A stretch of 64,000 nt of DNA, from positions 124,001 through 188,000 of the forward strand of contig NZ_QXXA01000004.1 of assembly GCF_009911265.1 (NCBI RefSeq). The letters are read 5' to 3'. Positions 26,239 to 35,358 of the stretch are shown here, piece after piece (within the stretch, counting starts at the first letter, position 1; each line of letters starts with the position of its first letter). The translations under genes were made by a program, and so were the position numbers. The notes beneath the pieces were generated by a model. The model had not been told where the DNA came from. It made no database searches and was given only the letters and a program-made list of their open reading frames with translations. This stretch comes from Senegalia massiliensis. Lineage in GTDB: Bacteria > Bacillota > Clostridia > Tissierellales > SIT17.

Positions 26239-27119
26239 TCTATTAATGCTTTTATATCGTAAGGTAAATCTGATTTTAATTCTATTTCTTTTTTATCTCT
26301 AACCCTATTGAATTTTAAATAATATGAATGTAAAGCTTGTCTAGATATGAAATCACTTTCTTCACCATATAAACTATCCCCTATAATAGGATGACCTAAG
26401 TATGATAAATGTACTCTTATTTGATGAGTTCTTCCTGTAAGAATCTTGAGGCTTAAAATAGTAATATCTTTAAACCTTTCCACAACTTCAAACTCTGTTA
26501 TAGATTCTTTTCCACTCTTATCTACTACTTGTTTAATACCTTCTCTAGATTTCATAATCGGAAGATTAATTATTCCCTTATTTTCTTTTACTACGCCTTT
26601 AACAACTGCAATATATTTTTTTATTATATTATTTCTAAATTGTTCTGCCATTTGTCCGTGGGCATAAGAATTTTTTGCAACAATCAATATTCCTGAAGTA
26701 TCCATATCTAACCTATTTACTAGTCTTACCTTTTTATCTATATTATTCTTTTTAAAATAATAAACTATACCATTTGTAATAGTATCTTGTGGATGATTTT
26801 TAGTTGGATGAACTAAGATATTAGGCTCTTTATTTATAGCTATAACATCAACATCTTCATATATTATATTTAAATCCATTTCCTGTGGTTTATACACATT
26901 TTGTTCTTTTTCAAACTTTATAGTAATGATATCATTACTATAAACATAAAATTCATTACTTAAAGGTTTATTATTTATAAATATATTTTTTTGTCTAATA
27001 AGTTTTTTAAATAATCTTGATGATAGATTCATTTTATTGTTTAAAAAAACTTTTAATTTTATTTCTTTTTCTTCAACTTTTAAATTTATAATATTATGGC
27101 TTTCTTTGGGTATAATCAT
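26226..27119 (-). CDS. RluA-family 23S rRNA pseudouridine synthase
   Basis: 297 residues. S4-like RNA-binding region at the N-terminus (LSSRLFKKLIRQKNIFINNK), then the catalytic domain with HPTKNHPQDTITNGIVYYF and RLVNRLDMDTSGILIVAKN, where Asp in RLD is the catalytic residue, and LLTGRTHQIRVHLSYLGHPI-type motif near the end (LTGRTHQIRVHLS). RluA/RluD-type enzymes isomerise specific uridines in 23S rRNA. Which of the several paralogues this is cannot be told. It is divergent from NAD kinase; ends inside the shared terminator. Confidence 0.92.
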   Translation of the reverse strand: MIIPKESHNIINLKVEEKEIKLKVFLNNKMNLSSRLFKKLIRQKNIFINNKPLSNEFYVYSNDIITIKFEKEQNVYKPQEMDLNIIYEDVDVIAINKEPNILVHPTKNHPQDTITNGIVYYFKKNNIDKKVRLVNRLDMDTSGILIVAKNSYAHGQMAEQFRNNIIKKYIAVVKGVVKENKGIINLPIMKSREGIKQVVDKSGKESITEFEVVERFKDITILSLKILTGRTHQIRVHLSYLGHPIIGDSLYGEESDFISRQALHSYYLKFNRVRDKKEIELKSDLPYDIKALIEKVK

Positions 27120-27207
27120 ATTATCATTCCTTTTAGTTTTTTTATATAATTTATTGTATAATGTAATTAAAAGCTTTATTTCTGTATTATTTAAGGAGGT
27201 TTTTTAA

Positions 27208-28026
27208 ATGAATAATTCTACATATAAAAATAAAAAGATAAATGTAATATATAATAAAGATGAAGAGTCGTCAAATACAGCTGCATTATTAAAACAAAAA
27301 TTAAATATTAGAGGATATACAGTCACTAAAAATTATGATACAGAAGCAATACTAAATATATGTGTTGGTGGTGATGGTTCATTCTTAACAGCAGTACATC
27401 ATTATGGATTCCCTGATATTCCATTTGTAGGGATAAATACTGGACATTTAGGTTTTTTTCAAGAAATATCCCCTACAAATTTAGAAGAATTTTTAGATAA
27501 ATTAGACTCTAATGACTATATAGTTGATTCTTTATATTTAGTTGAAGCATTAGTATGTACAAGAACAAGTTGCATTGATCTTATAGGAATTAATGAAATT
27601 GTCGTAAAGGGAATAGAATCTAAAGTTATACATCTAAATATTTCAATAGATAATACATATCTTGAAAGATTTAGTGGTGACGGGGTAATTATATCTACTC
27701 CTATGGGAAGTTCTGCTTACAATTTTTCTTCTGGTGGAAGTATAGTATATACTACTTTAGATGTACTGCAATTAACACCACTAGCCCCTATAAATTCAAA
27801 AGTATATCGTTCTCTTACTACTAGTGCAATAGTTCCAAGTGATATGGAAATAAAAATAGCTCCAGAATATAGAGATGAAAATTCAATACTTATAACAGTC
27901 GATGGAAATCAACATAAATATGAAAATATAACTGAAATTAGTTTTAAACTTTCTAAAATGACTATAAACCTACTCAATATGGGTAAAAAAGATTTTTGGA
28001 GTAATGTCAGAGATAAATTCTTATAA
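27208..28026 (+). CDS. nadK: NAD kinase
   Basis: 272 residues, usual for bacterial NAD kinase, which makes NADP from NAD with ATP or polyphosphate. Motifs: NICVGGDGSFLTAVHHYG (GGDG nucleotide loop), INTGHLGFFQE, SGDGVIISTPMGSSAYNFSSGG, and LAPINSKVYRSLTTSAIVP. The ATG has AAGGAGGTTTTTTAA upstream. It stands alone, divergent from the RluA-type gene, and ends at a long hairpin. Confidence 0.93.
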   Translation: MNNSTYKNKKINVIYNKDEESSNTAALLKQKLNIRGYTVTKNYDTEAILNICVGGDGSFLTAVHHYGFPDIPFVGINTGHLGFFQEISPTNLEEFLDKLDSNDYIVDSLYLVEALVCTRTSCIDLIGINEIVVKGIESKVIHLNISIDNTYLERFSGDGVIISTPMGSSAYNFSSGGSIVYTTLDVLQLTPLAPINSKVYRSLTTSAIVPSDMEIKIAPEYRDENSILITVDGNQHKYENITEISFKLSKMTINLLNMGKKDFWSNVRDKFL

Positions 28027-28031
28027 AATCT

Positions 28032-28071
28032 TATATAAATAAACTCCCTTTTAAGGGAGTTTATTTATATA
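28032..28071. terminator. Bidirectional terminator between nadK and pepF
   Basis: A 19-bp stem (core AAACTCCCTT / AAGGGAGTTT) with a two-base loop, extended by AT pairs; includes the pepF stop codon. Confidence 0.85.
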
Positions 28072-29858
28072 AGTCTTTCCATTTTATCTACTAATTCACC
28101 AAAAAGTTTTAATGCATCATCTACAGGTTTCTTTGTAGTCATGTCTACCCCAGCCTTTTTCAATACTTCTATAGGATAGTCTGAACTTCCACTTTTTAAA
28201 AATTCTAAGTATTTTTCTACTGCTCCCTCTTCATTATTAAGTATCTTCTGAGACAAATAAACTGCTGCTGAAAAACCTGTTGCATATTGATATACATAAA
28301 AATTATAGTAAAAGTGTGGAATTCTTGCCCATTCCATTGCTATTTCTTCATCAATAACTATTTCTTCTCCATAATACTTTCTATTTAAATTCTTATATAT
28401 ATTACTAAAAGCTTCTGCTGTTAATGATTCTCCCTTTTCTGTTTTTTCATGTATTATCTTTTCAAATTCCGCAAACATTGTTTGTCTGTATATAGTACCT
28501 CTAAATTGTTCTAAAAAATGATTTAAAAAATATAATTTCTTTCTTGGATCAACTTCATTTTCTAACATATAATTTATAAGAAGAGCTTCATTTACAGTAG
28601 AAGCTACTTCAGCTACAAATATACTATATCCTGAATATATATAAGGTTGATTATTCTTTGAAAAATAACTATGCATTGAATGGCCCATTTCATGTGCAAT
28701 AGTAAACATATTATCCAATGTATTTTGATAATTTAATAATATAAATGGCTTTGAATCATATGTTCCCCATGAATATGCTACACTTCGTTTTCCTTTATTT
28801 TCATATACATCTATCCATCCAGAATCAAACCCTTTTTTAGCTATTTCTAAATACTCTCTTTTTAAAGGACTTAATCCTTTTAATACAATTTCTTTAGCTT
28901 CTTCATATTCTATATCCATATCTATTTCTTTTACTATTGGAGTATATAAATCATAAAAATGAATATCTCCTAAGTCAAGAGCTCTTTTTCTTATTTCTAT
29001 ATATTTATGCATCTTATCTAAATTATCATTTACCGATTCTAATAAATTATCATATACTTTTACAGAAATATTATCTTCATCCAATGCTGCATTTAGTGAT
29101 GAATTATATCTCCTAACTTTAGAGTAAAATATATTTTTCTTTATATTAGTGTTTAAAATACTTGCAAATGTATTTTTATAATTCCCATAAGTCTCATATA
29201 ATGCTTTAAATGCATCTTCTCTTACTCTTCTATCTTTATTCTCCATTAGAGGTATAAATCTGCCATGAGTAATCTGTATTTCTTCGCCATTTTCATCCTT
29301 TATAACAGGAAATTCTAAATCTGCATTATTAAGCATAGAAAAAGTATTTTCAGGACCATTTGCAATATCTCCTACTCCTGCTATTATAGCCTCTTCTTTT
29401 TCACTTAATATATGTTCTTTTTGTCTGAAAATTTCATCTAAGTAATGAGAATATTCATTTAAGCCAGGATTTTTCTTCTTAAATAGCAAAATATCTTCTT
29501 TATTTAATTCTAAAATCTCAGGTACTATAAAAGAAGAAACTTCACCTATATTTACCATTAAAGTTGTTGCTCTGTCAGTAAATTCTTGATATTTGGCATT
29601 ATTGGTATCTTCATCTTGTTTCATTTTAGCAAATGTGTATACATTACTTACTGTTCTAGAAATTTCATCTTTTAATCTTAATAACCCCAATAAATTATCT
29701 GGATTTTTAATTACATTTCCTTTAAATAATTTTAATTCTCCTATTAATGATTTAACTTTTTTAAAATCTTTTTCCCAATCTTCATCATTTTTATACATAG
29801 ATTCAATATCCCATTTAAAATTAGAATCTATTTCATCTCTTAATTTTACCTTACTCAT
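28065..29858 (-). CDS. pepF: Oligoendopeptidase F (M3B)
   Basis: 597 residues, the normal size. The zinc site HEMGHSMHSYFS (HExxH) is followed 25-30 residues later by EVASTVNEALLINYML, where Glu is the third ligand. An Arg/Tyr-rich region (FYYNFYVYQYATGFSAA) near the C-terminus belongs to the family as well. This cytoplasmic peptidase cuts short peptides of about 7-17 residues. ATG start with GGATGTGTGTAA upstream, a modest ribosome site. It lies 12 bases after the phospholipase C-like gene on the same strand. Confidence 0.93.
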   Translation of the reverse strand: MSKVKLRDEIDSNFKWDIESMYKNDEDWEKDFKKVKSLIGELKLFKGNVIKNPDNLLGLLRLKDEISRTVSNVYTFAKMKQDEDTNNAKYQEFTDRATTLMVNIGEVSSFIVPEILELNKEDILLFKKKNPGLNEYSHYLDEIFRQKEHILSEKEEAIIAGVGDIANGPENTFSMLNNADLEFPVIKDENGEEIQITHGRFIPLMENKDRRVREDAFKALYETYGNYKNTFASILNTNIKKNIFYSKVRRYNSSLNAALDEDNISVKVYDNLLESVNDNLDKMHKYIEIRKRALDLGDIHFYDLYTPIVKEIDMDIEYEEAKEIVLKGLSPLKREYLEIAKKGFDSGWIDVYENKGKRSVAYSWGTYDSKPFILLNYQNTLDNMFTIAHEMGHSMHSYFSKNNQPYIYSGYSIFVAEVASTVNEALLINYMLENEVDPRKKLYFLNHFLEQFRGTIYRQTMFAEFEKIIHEKTEKGESLTAEAFSNIYKNLNRKYYGEEIVIDEEIAMEWARIPHFYYNFYVYQYATGFSAAVYLSQKILNNEEGAVEKYLEFLKSGSSDYPIEVLKKAGVDMTTKKPVDDALKLFGELVDKMERLI

Positions 29859-29870
29859 TTACACACATCC

Positions 29871-30593
29871 TTAATTTATATTGTTTTTATTATCATAATA
29901 CTTTACATCTTTTAAAAATTTTATCATACATCCTGCAGTAGTTCTCTGTGCAAGTGGAAGTGAACATTTTGTTATTTTATAATATCTTTCTCTTGAATTT
30001 TCCAAATCCTTATACTTTTTATATTGTTTTAATGCGGTTTTAGCATTAAAAACTATATAACTATTTAATTTTTTAAATTCTATTGGGCTTTTACTTGTTC
30101 TAAACTCCTTTACTATATCATATGTTGTCTTTACAAAATTTTCATATTGTCTATGATTATCTAAAAGGCGTATATTTACATGTTGAGGTATTGTCATATC
30201 TTGTATTATATGAAGTGATGCTCCTAAATAAAACATAGACCTACTTTTATAACCTTTTTTCCAATATGAAATTGCTTTTTTATAATAATTATTTGTCAAA
30301 TTCTTTGCATTAGAATGGCCAAACATCCCCCTACGTTTAGTCGGACTATAAAAATGACTTGTACTTTTGAAATCTTGATCAGCCCAAACTGCTCCTCTAT
30401 TTACTTCTTCTAAATAATGATTATATACTTCAAATTCTTCTATATAATTATTATCAGCTAAGAGCTTCATTGACTGATAGTTAATAAATCTATGAACTTT
30501 GCATTCTGTAGTTATTATTTTCTTTTTAAATGGATTTAAAGCCCATAAGACAGATTTAAAAGCCATTCCATAATATTTTTCAAATCTATTCAT
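29871..30593 (-). CDS. Zinc-dependent phospholipase C-like protein
   Basis: 240 residues. Ligand pattern of the zinc phospholipase C / alpha-toxin catalytic domain: an early Trp (SVLWALNPF), CKVHRFIN, GAVWADQDF, STSHFYSP, FGHSNAKNL, and LGASLHIIQDMTIPQHVNI, which supplies His and Asp ligands. The domain spans nearly the whole protein; there is no C2-like C-terminal domain and no signal peptide, so secretion is doubtful. It could act on membrane lipids during sporulation or lysis. Activity is inferred from the metal ligands only. Confidence 0.78.
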   Translation of the reverse strand: MNRFEKYYGMAFKSVLWALNPFKKKIITTECKVHRFINYQSMKLLADNNYIEEFEVYNHYLEEVNRGAVWADQDFKSTSHFYSPTKRRGMFGHSNAKNLTNNYYKKAISYWKKGYKSRSMFYLGASLHIIQDMTIPQHVNIRLLDNHRQYENFVKTTYDIVKEFRTSKSPIEFKKLNSYIVFNAKTALKQYKKYKDLENSRERYYKITKCSLPLAQRTTAGCMIKFLKDVKYYDNKNNIN

Positions 30594-30652
30594 ATTATAT
30601 CATTCCTTTATGAATATTTATTCTATAATATATATATTACCCAAAAAAGCAT

Positions 30653-30683
30653 AAAAAAAAAGGTGACAAGTCACCTTTTTTTT
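30653..30683 (-). terminator. Terminator after gerQ
   Basis: AAAGGTGAC, AA loop, GTCACCTTT with eight or more T residues following on the minus strand. Confidence 0.85.
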
Positions 30684-30686
30684 GTT

Positions 30687-31040
30687 TTATCTTAATACTT
30701 TTACAAATTTAATTGAATATAAATCTCCAATTATATAATCATCAGTTTCTGCTTCTTGTAAAACTACATAATCTACTCCCACATCTAGTAACCTACCTTC
30801 TTTATCTAAAAAGGTATTTGTTCCTATTAAGAAATCTATTCTTACATATTCTCCTATTAAATTCATTAAATACCCTTGTAAGTATTCTTGATCTTTAAAT
30901 ACTGGAAGTGGCTCTCTGTCTTCCATATCTGGCTTTGGAATATTAGGGTTTACTGGCCTATTAGGATAGTTATAATTAGGCATATTTGGATTATTTGGCA
31001 TAGGGTTATAATTAGGCACGTTATAATTCTTTGGATACAT
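30687..31040 (-). CDS. gerQ: GerQ-like spore coat protein
   Basis: 117 residues. The first 45 are Asn/Pro/Tyr-rich low-complexity sequence (YNPMPNNPNMPNYNYPNRP), the rest a small beta-rich domain (LIGEYVRIDFLIGTN, LDVGVDYVVLQEAE, DLYSIKFVKVL) arranged as in Bacillus GerQ (YwdL). GerQ is a coat protein needed to hold the cortex hydrolase CwlJ in the spore. Here the gene lies 22 bases after a cwlJ homologue, the same order as Bacillus cwlJ-gerQ. Ribosome site AAGGAGG. Sequence similarity is modest; the neighbour makes the call. Confidence 0.7.
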   Translation of the reverse strand: MYPKNYNVPNYNPMPNNPNMPNYNYPNRPVNPNIPKPDMEDREPLPVFKDQEYLQGYLMNLIGEYVRIDFLIGTNTFLDKEGRLLDVGVDYVVLQEAETDDYIIGDLYSIKFVKVLR

Positions 31041-31062
31041 TTATGAAAACCTCCTTGATATT

Positions 31063-31506
31063 TTAAGTTTCTTTATAAAGTTCAGTTGGATCAAAAAAAC
31101 AATGTTTTCTTATTCTGGTATTTATCACCCCACTTCTATTCCGTGGAAAATAAGTAGGACATTCAGGGACAAAAGGATTCATATACCATAAAGAGTTTAC
31201 AATATTCCATTGCTTATTACCTGACAAGGCCCAATCTGCTATTTCATAATGAATCTGTTCCGGAGGACTAGCCCAAATTGTTTGAGGGTTTCTTCTTCCT
31301 CCTATAACATTTCTTACACAATCAAATTGTCCTTCTTGAAATATTACATTTCTTAAATTCCCCATATTCACTCTTTGGTATTCTCCATAGGGAATATGAA
31401 CTCTATTCATAACTACAGTAGCAACTGCCTTCATTCCAGTGTCTCCCTCTCCCCCTGCCTCACATTTGATAATTCTAGCTAATAATTCTCTTGCTGACAT
31501 TGGCAT
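31063..31506 (-). CDS. cwlJ: CwlJ-type spore cortex-lytic hydrolase
   Basis: 147 residues, the size of Bacillus CwlJ (142) and lacking the signal peptide and peptidoglycan-binding domain of SleB. Hydrolase_2 motifs: ARIIKCEAGGEGDTGMKAVATVV with the catalytic Glu, NRVHIPYG, and the C-terminal NSLWYMNPF...CP...RIRKHCFFDPTELY. CwlJ degrades spore cortex during germination, especially in response to calcium-dipicolinate. Operon with gerQ. ATG with GGAGGGATTTCC upstream. Confidence 0.83.
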   Translation of the reverse strand: MPMSARELLARIIKCEAGGEGDTGMKAVATVVMNRVHIPYGEYQRVNMGNLRNVIFQEGQFDCVRNVIGGRRNPQTIWASPPEQIHYEIADWALSGNKQWNIVNSLWYMNPFVPECPTYFPRNRSGVINTRIRKHCFFDPTELYKET

Positions 31507-31572
31507 GGAAATCCCTCCTATCTAGCTACTATTAGTATATTTATAATCTTTGATTTTTGATACACTTAATTA

Positions 31573-31613
31573 AAAAGACTTGTTAATAACTTTTGTTATC
31601 AACAAGTCTTTTA
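31573..31613 (-). terminator. trpS terminator
   Basis: AAAGACTTGTTGATAAC, short loop, GTTATTAACAAGTCTTT with following T residues on the minus strand; one mismatch in the stem. Confidence 0.75.
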
Positions 31614-31615
31614 TT

Positions 31616-32611
31616 TTATCTAGGAATAAATCCAGTTTTTTTATAAACTTTTCTAAGAGTTTTACGAGCAACTCTACTAGCTTTTTCACTTCCTTCTTTA
31701 TATACCTTTTCTAAATAAGCTTTATCGTTCATATATTCTAAATATTTTTCTCTTATGGGTTTTAAAGTATCAATTATAATTTCTGAAATATCCTCTTTAA
31801 ATTCTCCATATCCTTTTCCAATATATTTATTTTCAATATCTGAAATCTTTTCTCCAGTTAATTTAGAGTAAATTGTAAGAAGATTTTTAATTCCAAGTTG
31901 TTCATCTGAGTATCTAACTTGATTTATTGAATCAGTTATACTTCTCTTTACCTTTCTTCTAATAGTATCTGGGTCATCTTTTAATAATATATATCCATTT
32001 TCATTTTCAGCTGATTTTGACATCTTTTGAGAAGGATTTTGCAAATCCATTATCCTAGCTCCAACAGTAGATATAAGTGGATCTGGTACTTTAAATGTTT
32101 CGCTATATCTATTGTTAAACCTAGAAGCTAAATCACGTGCAAGTTCTAAGTGTTGCTTTTGATCTTCCCCTACTGGAACTGAATCCGTACTGTATAATAA
32201 AATATCTGATGCCATTAGCACAGGATAAGTTAATAATCCAGCATTTAAGTTCTTTTCATTTTTCTTGATTTTATCTTTAAACTGAGTCATTCGATTTAAT
32301 TCACCTAAATAAGTCATTGAAGATAAAACCCAGGATAGTTGAGTATGTTCTGGAACATGTGATTGAATAAATATTGTAGATTTTGAAGGATCTATTCCAC
32401 AAGCCATATATAATGACATAACTTCTAATGTTCTTCTCCTTAAGTCTTTAGCTATTTGTGGTACTGTTATAGAATGTAAATCTACAACACAATAATAACA
32501 ATCATATTTTTCTTGCAAATCTACCCAATTTCTTATAGCTCCTAAGTAATTACCTAATGTTAATTCACCTGAAGGCTGTACTCCACTAAATATAACTTTT
32601 TTTTCACTCAT
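31616..32611 (-). CDS. trpS: Tryptophanyl-tRNA synthetase
   Basis: 331 residues, as in Bacillus (330). Class I signature GNYLGAI (HIGH equivalent, near residue 17) and KMSKS (in NPSQKMSKSAENENG), plus VGEDQKQHLELARDLA for tryptophan/tRNA recognition. I take the ATG at 32611 (MSEKKVIFSGVQPSG), the one correctly spaced from AAAGGAAG. Expression should be controlled by the Trp T-box leader immediately upstream. Charges tRNA-Trp in the cytoplasm. Confidence 0.95.
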   Translation of the reverse strand: MSEKKVIFSGVQPSGELTLGNYLGAIRNWVDLQEKYDCYYCVVDLHSITVPQIAKDLRRRTLEVMSLYMACGIDPSKSTIFIQSHVPEHTQLSWVLSSMTYLGELNRMTQFKDKIKKNEKNLNAGLLTYPVLMASDILLYSTDSVPVGEDQKQHLELARDLASRFNNRYSETFKVPDPLISTVGARIMDLQNPSQKMSKSAENENGYILLKDDPDTIRRKVKRSITDSINQVRYSDEQLGIKNLLTIYSKLTGEKISDIENKYIGKGYGEFKEDISEIIIDTLKPIREKYLEYMNDKAYLEKVYKEGSEKASRVARKTLRKVYKKTGFIPR

Positions 32612-32639
32612 ATTCATTCTTCCTTTCACAAAATAATAA

Positions 32640-32870
32640 AACCCATTGTCTCTATATATAGAGACGATGGGTTAAGTCGCGGTACCACTCTAATTGACAT
32701 TTAGTCATCTTTTATCCTATAACGGGGAAAGCCGTCAAATTCTACTATTTTTCAAATTTGAACTCCTAAGTCCATTCAGCAAATACTTAACACTGATCTT
32801 CCACCATCACCAGTTCGCTATAGAAAGATTTTTGCTTACTACTCTTAATCAACGCTTTTCATTTATTTAA
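32640..32870 (-). promoter_or_regulatory. T-box leader, tryptophan-specific
   Basis: The minus strand has the T-box AGTGGTACCGCG (32689-32678) just before an intrinsic terminator (AACCCATCGTCTC / GAGACAATGGGTT plus T-run, 32673-32640). Stem I features precede it: AGUA loop-E sequence, GAACUGGUGAUGG region, and GAA-UGG-A at 32777-32771, where UGG (32774-32772) is the tryptophan specifier. Uncharged tRNA-Trp should pair with UGG and with the T-box UGGU-type bulge and permit read-through into trpS. Confidence 0.93.
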
Positions 32871-32876
32871 TTTCAT

Positions 32877-32905
32877 ATTATATATTATAATGTTAAATTT
32901 GTAAA
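32877..32905 (-). promoter_or_regulatory. trpS promoter
   Basis: TTTACA (32905-32900), 17-base spacer and TATAAT (32882-32877) on the minus strand; transcription would begin near 32870, directly ahead of the T-box leader. Confidence 0.7.
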
Positions 32906-32910
32906 TAAAA

Positions 32911-33423
32911 CTATATCAATTTTTTAATTTCTTCTAATGCTTTATCATAATTAGGATGATTAGTTACTTCATCTAGATATTCTACATATTCTATTTTATT
33001 GTCTTTATTTATAACTAAAACGCCTCTTGATAGCAATCTAAATTCTTCTATAGTAAACCCATACTTATCACCAAAGTCTAAATCTTTATGATCTGATACT
33101 ACTTTTATATTTTCTATACCTTCTGCCCCACAGAACCTCTTTTGAGCAAAGGGTAAATCTACAGATATTGTTACAATAAACACATCATCAGACAATTTTG
33201 TTGATTCTTCATTGAATCTTTGTGTTTGTAATGAACATACACCAGTGTCTATTGAAGGTACTACAGATATAACTTTTATCTTTCCCTCTGTTTCATTATA
33301 GAAATCAAATTCAGATAAATCTTGTTTTAAGGCTTTAAAATTTTCAGCTTTATCACCTATTTTTACTTGAGTCCCTTTTAATGTAACTGGTTTTCCACCA
33401 AATGTTATATTTTTATTTGTCAT
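32911..33423 (-). CDS. tpx: Thiol peroxidase (Tpx)
   Basis: 170 residues, standard for the atypical 2-Cys peroxiredoxin Tpx. The peroxidatic Cys lies in SIDTGVCSLQTQRFNEE and the resolving Cys in AQKRFCGAEGI, the Tpx spacing. It reduces hydrogen peroxide and alkyl peroxides with thioredoxin. ATG preceded by GGAGGGATTTCA. It is a single gene; no peroxide-responsive operator was recognised by eye. Useful for an anaerobe meeting oxygen. Confidence 0.93.
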   Translation of the reverse strand: MTNKNITFGGKPVTLKGTQVKIGDKAENFKALKQDLSEFDFYNETEGKIKVISVVPSIDTGVCSLQTQRFNEESTKLSDDVFIVTISVDLPFAQKRFCGAEGIENIKVVSDHKDLDFGDKYGFTIEEFRLLSRGVLVINKDNKIEYVEYLDEVTNHPNYDKALEEIKKLI

Positions 33424-33501
33424 TGAAATCCCTCCAAAACTTTATTAATAATTCATCTATAACATATATTACCCAAATAAAAATTATTTAAAATTAAATC
33501 C

Positions 33502-34338
33502 TTAAAAAGCTATTATTATTCCACCTTCATTTGCATATACTGTACTAATTCCTCTAGCTTCAACTATAATTATATCTTTAAATTTATATTTTTTCAGAAT
33601 ATCCTCTTTTAATTTCTTGGCTCTCTCATATGCATTAACATGTGAAATTCCTAATATCTTTTCACTAAATTTAGTGTGCTCTCCTTCTTCTTCTATTACA
33701 TCTACAAGCTTAGATAGTGCTTTATTTGTACCTCTTGCTTTCTTTACTAACCTTATATTACCATCATCTGTAGAACCCATTATAGGCTTTATAGAAAGAG
33801 CAGATGCAATACGTCCTTTTAGTTTGCTCATTCTTCCAGCCTTTATTAAATTATCTAATGATTCCAAAACAAAAAAAGTTTTCATTTCTTTTATATATTG
33901 ATTTGTCTTTATAACAATATCATTTTCAGAAAAATTTTTATTAATTAACTCATCTATCTTAATACAAGTTAGAGTTTCCCCAACTGAAGCACTTAATGAA
34001 TCAAATACATGAATAAATTTATCATTTGCTTCTTCTAATATCATATTTTTTGCCATCATTGCACTGTTATAAGTACTACTTAATGCTGAAGATAAAGTTA
34101 CAACAAAACTTTTATCATCTTGTTTATATTTCTCAGCAAAATTCATAGGAGATGGACTAGCTGTTTTAGGATAATCATTACTATCTTTCATTTTATTTAT
34201 AAGTTCATCTTTATCTAAACTCTCATCATCTATAAATTCCTCATCATCTATTCTTATAGTTAAAGGAACTAAATCTATATCTATATTATTCTCTAGTTCA
34301 TCATTTAAATCACAACAACTATCTGCTATTATCTTCAT
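33502..34338 (-). CDS. DegV-family fatty-acid-binding protein (1)
   Basis: 278 residues, a full DegV fold. N-terminal KIIADSCCDLNDELENNIDI, PKTASPSP motif, VVTLSSALSSTYNSAMMA, and FVLESLDNLIKAGRMSKLKG are all family marks. DegV/FakB proteins hold a fatty acid for phosphorylation by FakA. No fakA gene is visible here. It is divergent from the second DegV gene with only about 140 bases between, probably an old duplication. Overall sequences differ substantially, so the paralogues may prefer different acyl chains. Confidence 0.9.
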   Translation of the reverse strand: MKIIADSCCDLNDELENNIDIDLVPLTIRIDDEEFIDDESLDKDELINKMKDSNDYPKTASPSPMNFAEKYKQDDKSFVVTLSSALSSTYNSAMMAKNMILEEANDKFIHVFDSLSASVGETLTCIKIDELINKNFSENDIVIKTNQYIKEMKTFFVLESLDNLIKAGRMSKLKGRIASALSIKPIMGSTDDGNIRLVKKARGTNKALSKLVDVIEEEGEHTKFSEKILGISHVNAYERAKKLKEDILKKYKFKDIIIVEARGISTVYANEGGIIIAF

Positions 34339-34482
34339 ACTTGTTTCTCCTTTACATTTTTAATTTAATATTATAATATCATATTATCAATATATTGAAT
34401 AGAATTATAAATATTTATCATATTATTATATGTATTTAGATAAATCTATTATATATATTTATAGTTTTGAAAGGGGAAAATA

Positions 34483-35331
34483 ATGAATAATATTAAACTT
34501 TTTTCTGATAGTACATGTGATTTACCCAAAAAATTATTAGACAAATTAAATATCTCTATAATACCATTATATGTTGTGTTTAGAGATAAAACATTTAAGG
34601 ATGGAAATGATATAAATGTTGAAGGATTATATGAAAAAGTCGATGAGTTAGATATTTTACCTAAGACTTCAGCGCCCTCTCCTATTGATTTTTATAATGC
34701 TTTTAAACCTTATATAGATAAGGGAGATTCTATTATATATATCGGCCTTTCTTCAAAATTATCATCTACAATTTTGAATGCTAAAATAATTGAAGATGAA
34801 TTTCAAGATTCTGATATAACAATTATAGACTCTAAAAATTTATCCGCTGGAATAGGATTATTATTACTTAAAGCATATGAGCTTATAGAGTCAGGTATGG
34901 ACAAAGAAAATATAGTAGAAGAAATTAAAAGTCTTGTTTCAAAAGTAAAAACATCATTTATTGTAGATGATTTTGATTTTTTACATAAAGGGGGTAGATG
35001 TAGTAGTATACAATCTTTAATGGGAGGACTTCTTAAAATTAAACCTATATTAAAAGTTAATGATGGTAATATAATACTGGGTCAAAAACCTAGAGGTAAA
35101 AAAAGAAAAGCAATTGATTTAACTTTGCAAAATATTTATAAAAATAAAGATTCTATTGATTTAAATAGAATAATAGTTGGTGAGTCAATGGCTATAGAAG
35201 ACTCATTATATATTAAGGAACAATTAGAAAAAAATATGAACTTTAAAGAAATATTATTAATAGAAGCAGGATGTGTTATATCTAGCCATTGTGGCAAAAA
35301 CACTACTGGAATATATTATATAGAAAAATAA
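34483..35331 (+). CDS. DegV-family fatty-acid-binding protein (2)
   Basis: 282 residues. Same family marks as its divergent neighbour: IKLFSDSTCDLPKKLLDKLN, PKTSAPSPIDFYNAF, YIGLSSKLSSTILNA, and FIVDDFDFLHKGGRCSSIQS, where the HKGGR segment is typical. Predicted to present a bound fatty acid to the FakA kinase for incorporation into phospholipid, by family knowledge. ATG after AAAGGGGAAAATA. Ends at a strong hairpin. Confidence 0.9.
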   Translation: MNNIKLFSDSTCDLPKKLLDKLNISIIPLYVVFRDKTFKDGNDINVEGLYEKVDELDILPKTSAPSPIDFYNAFKPYIDKGDSIIYIGLSSKLSSTILNAKIIEDEFQDSDITIIDSKNLSAGIGLLLLKAYELIESGMDKENIVEEIKSLVSKVKTSFIVDDFDFLHKGGRCSSIQSLMGGLLKIKPILKVNDGNIILGQKPRGKKRKAIDLTLQNIYKNKDSIDLNRIIVGESMAIEDSLYIKEQLEKNMNFKEILLIEAGCVISSHCGKNTTGIYYIEK

Positions 35332-35358
35332 AATAGCGGCTTATATAAGCCGCTATTT
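35331..35358. terminator. Bidirectional terminator between degV-2 and threonine dehydrogenase
   Basis: AAATAGCGGCTTAT and complement, ending in ATTTTA; convergent genes on each side. Confidence 0.85.
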
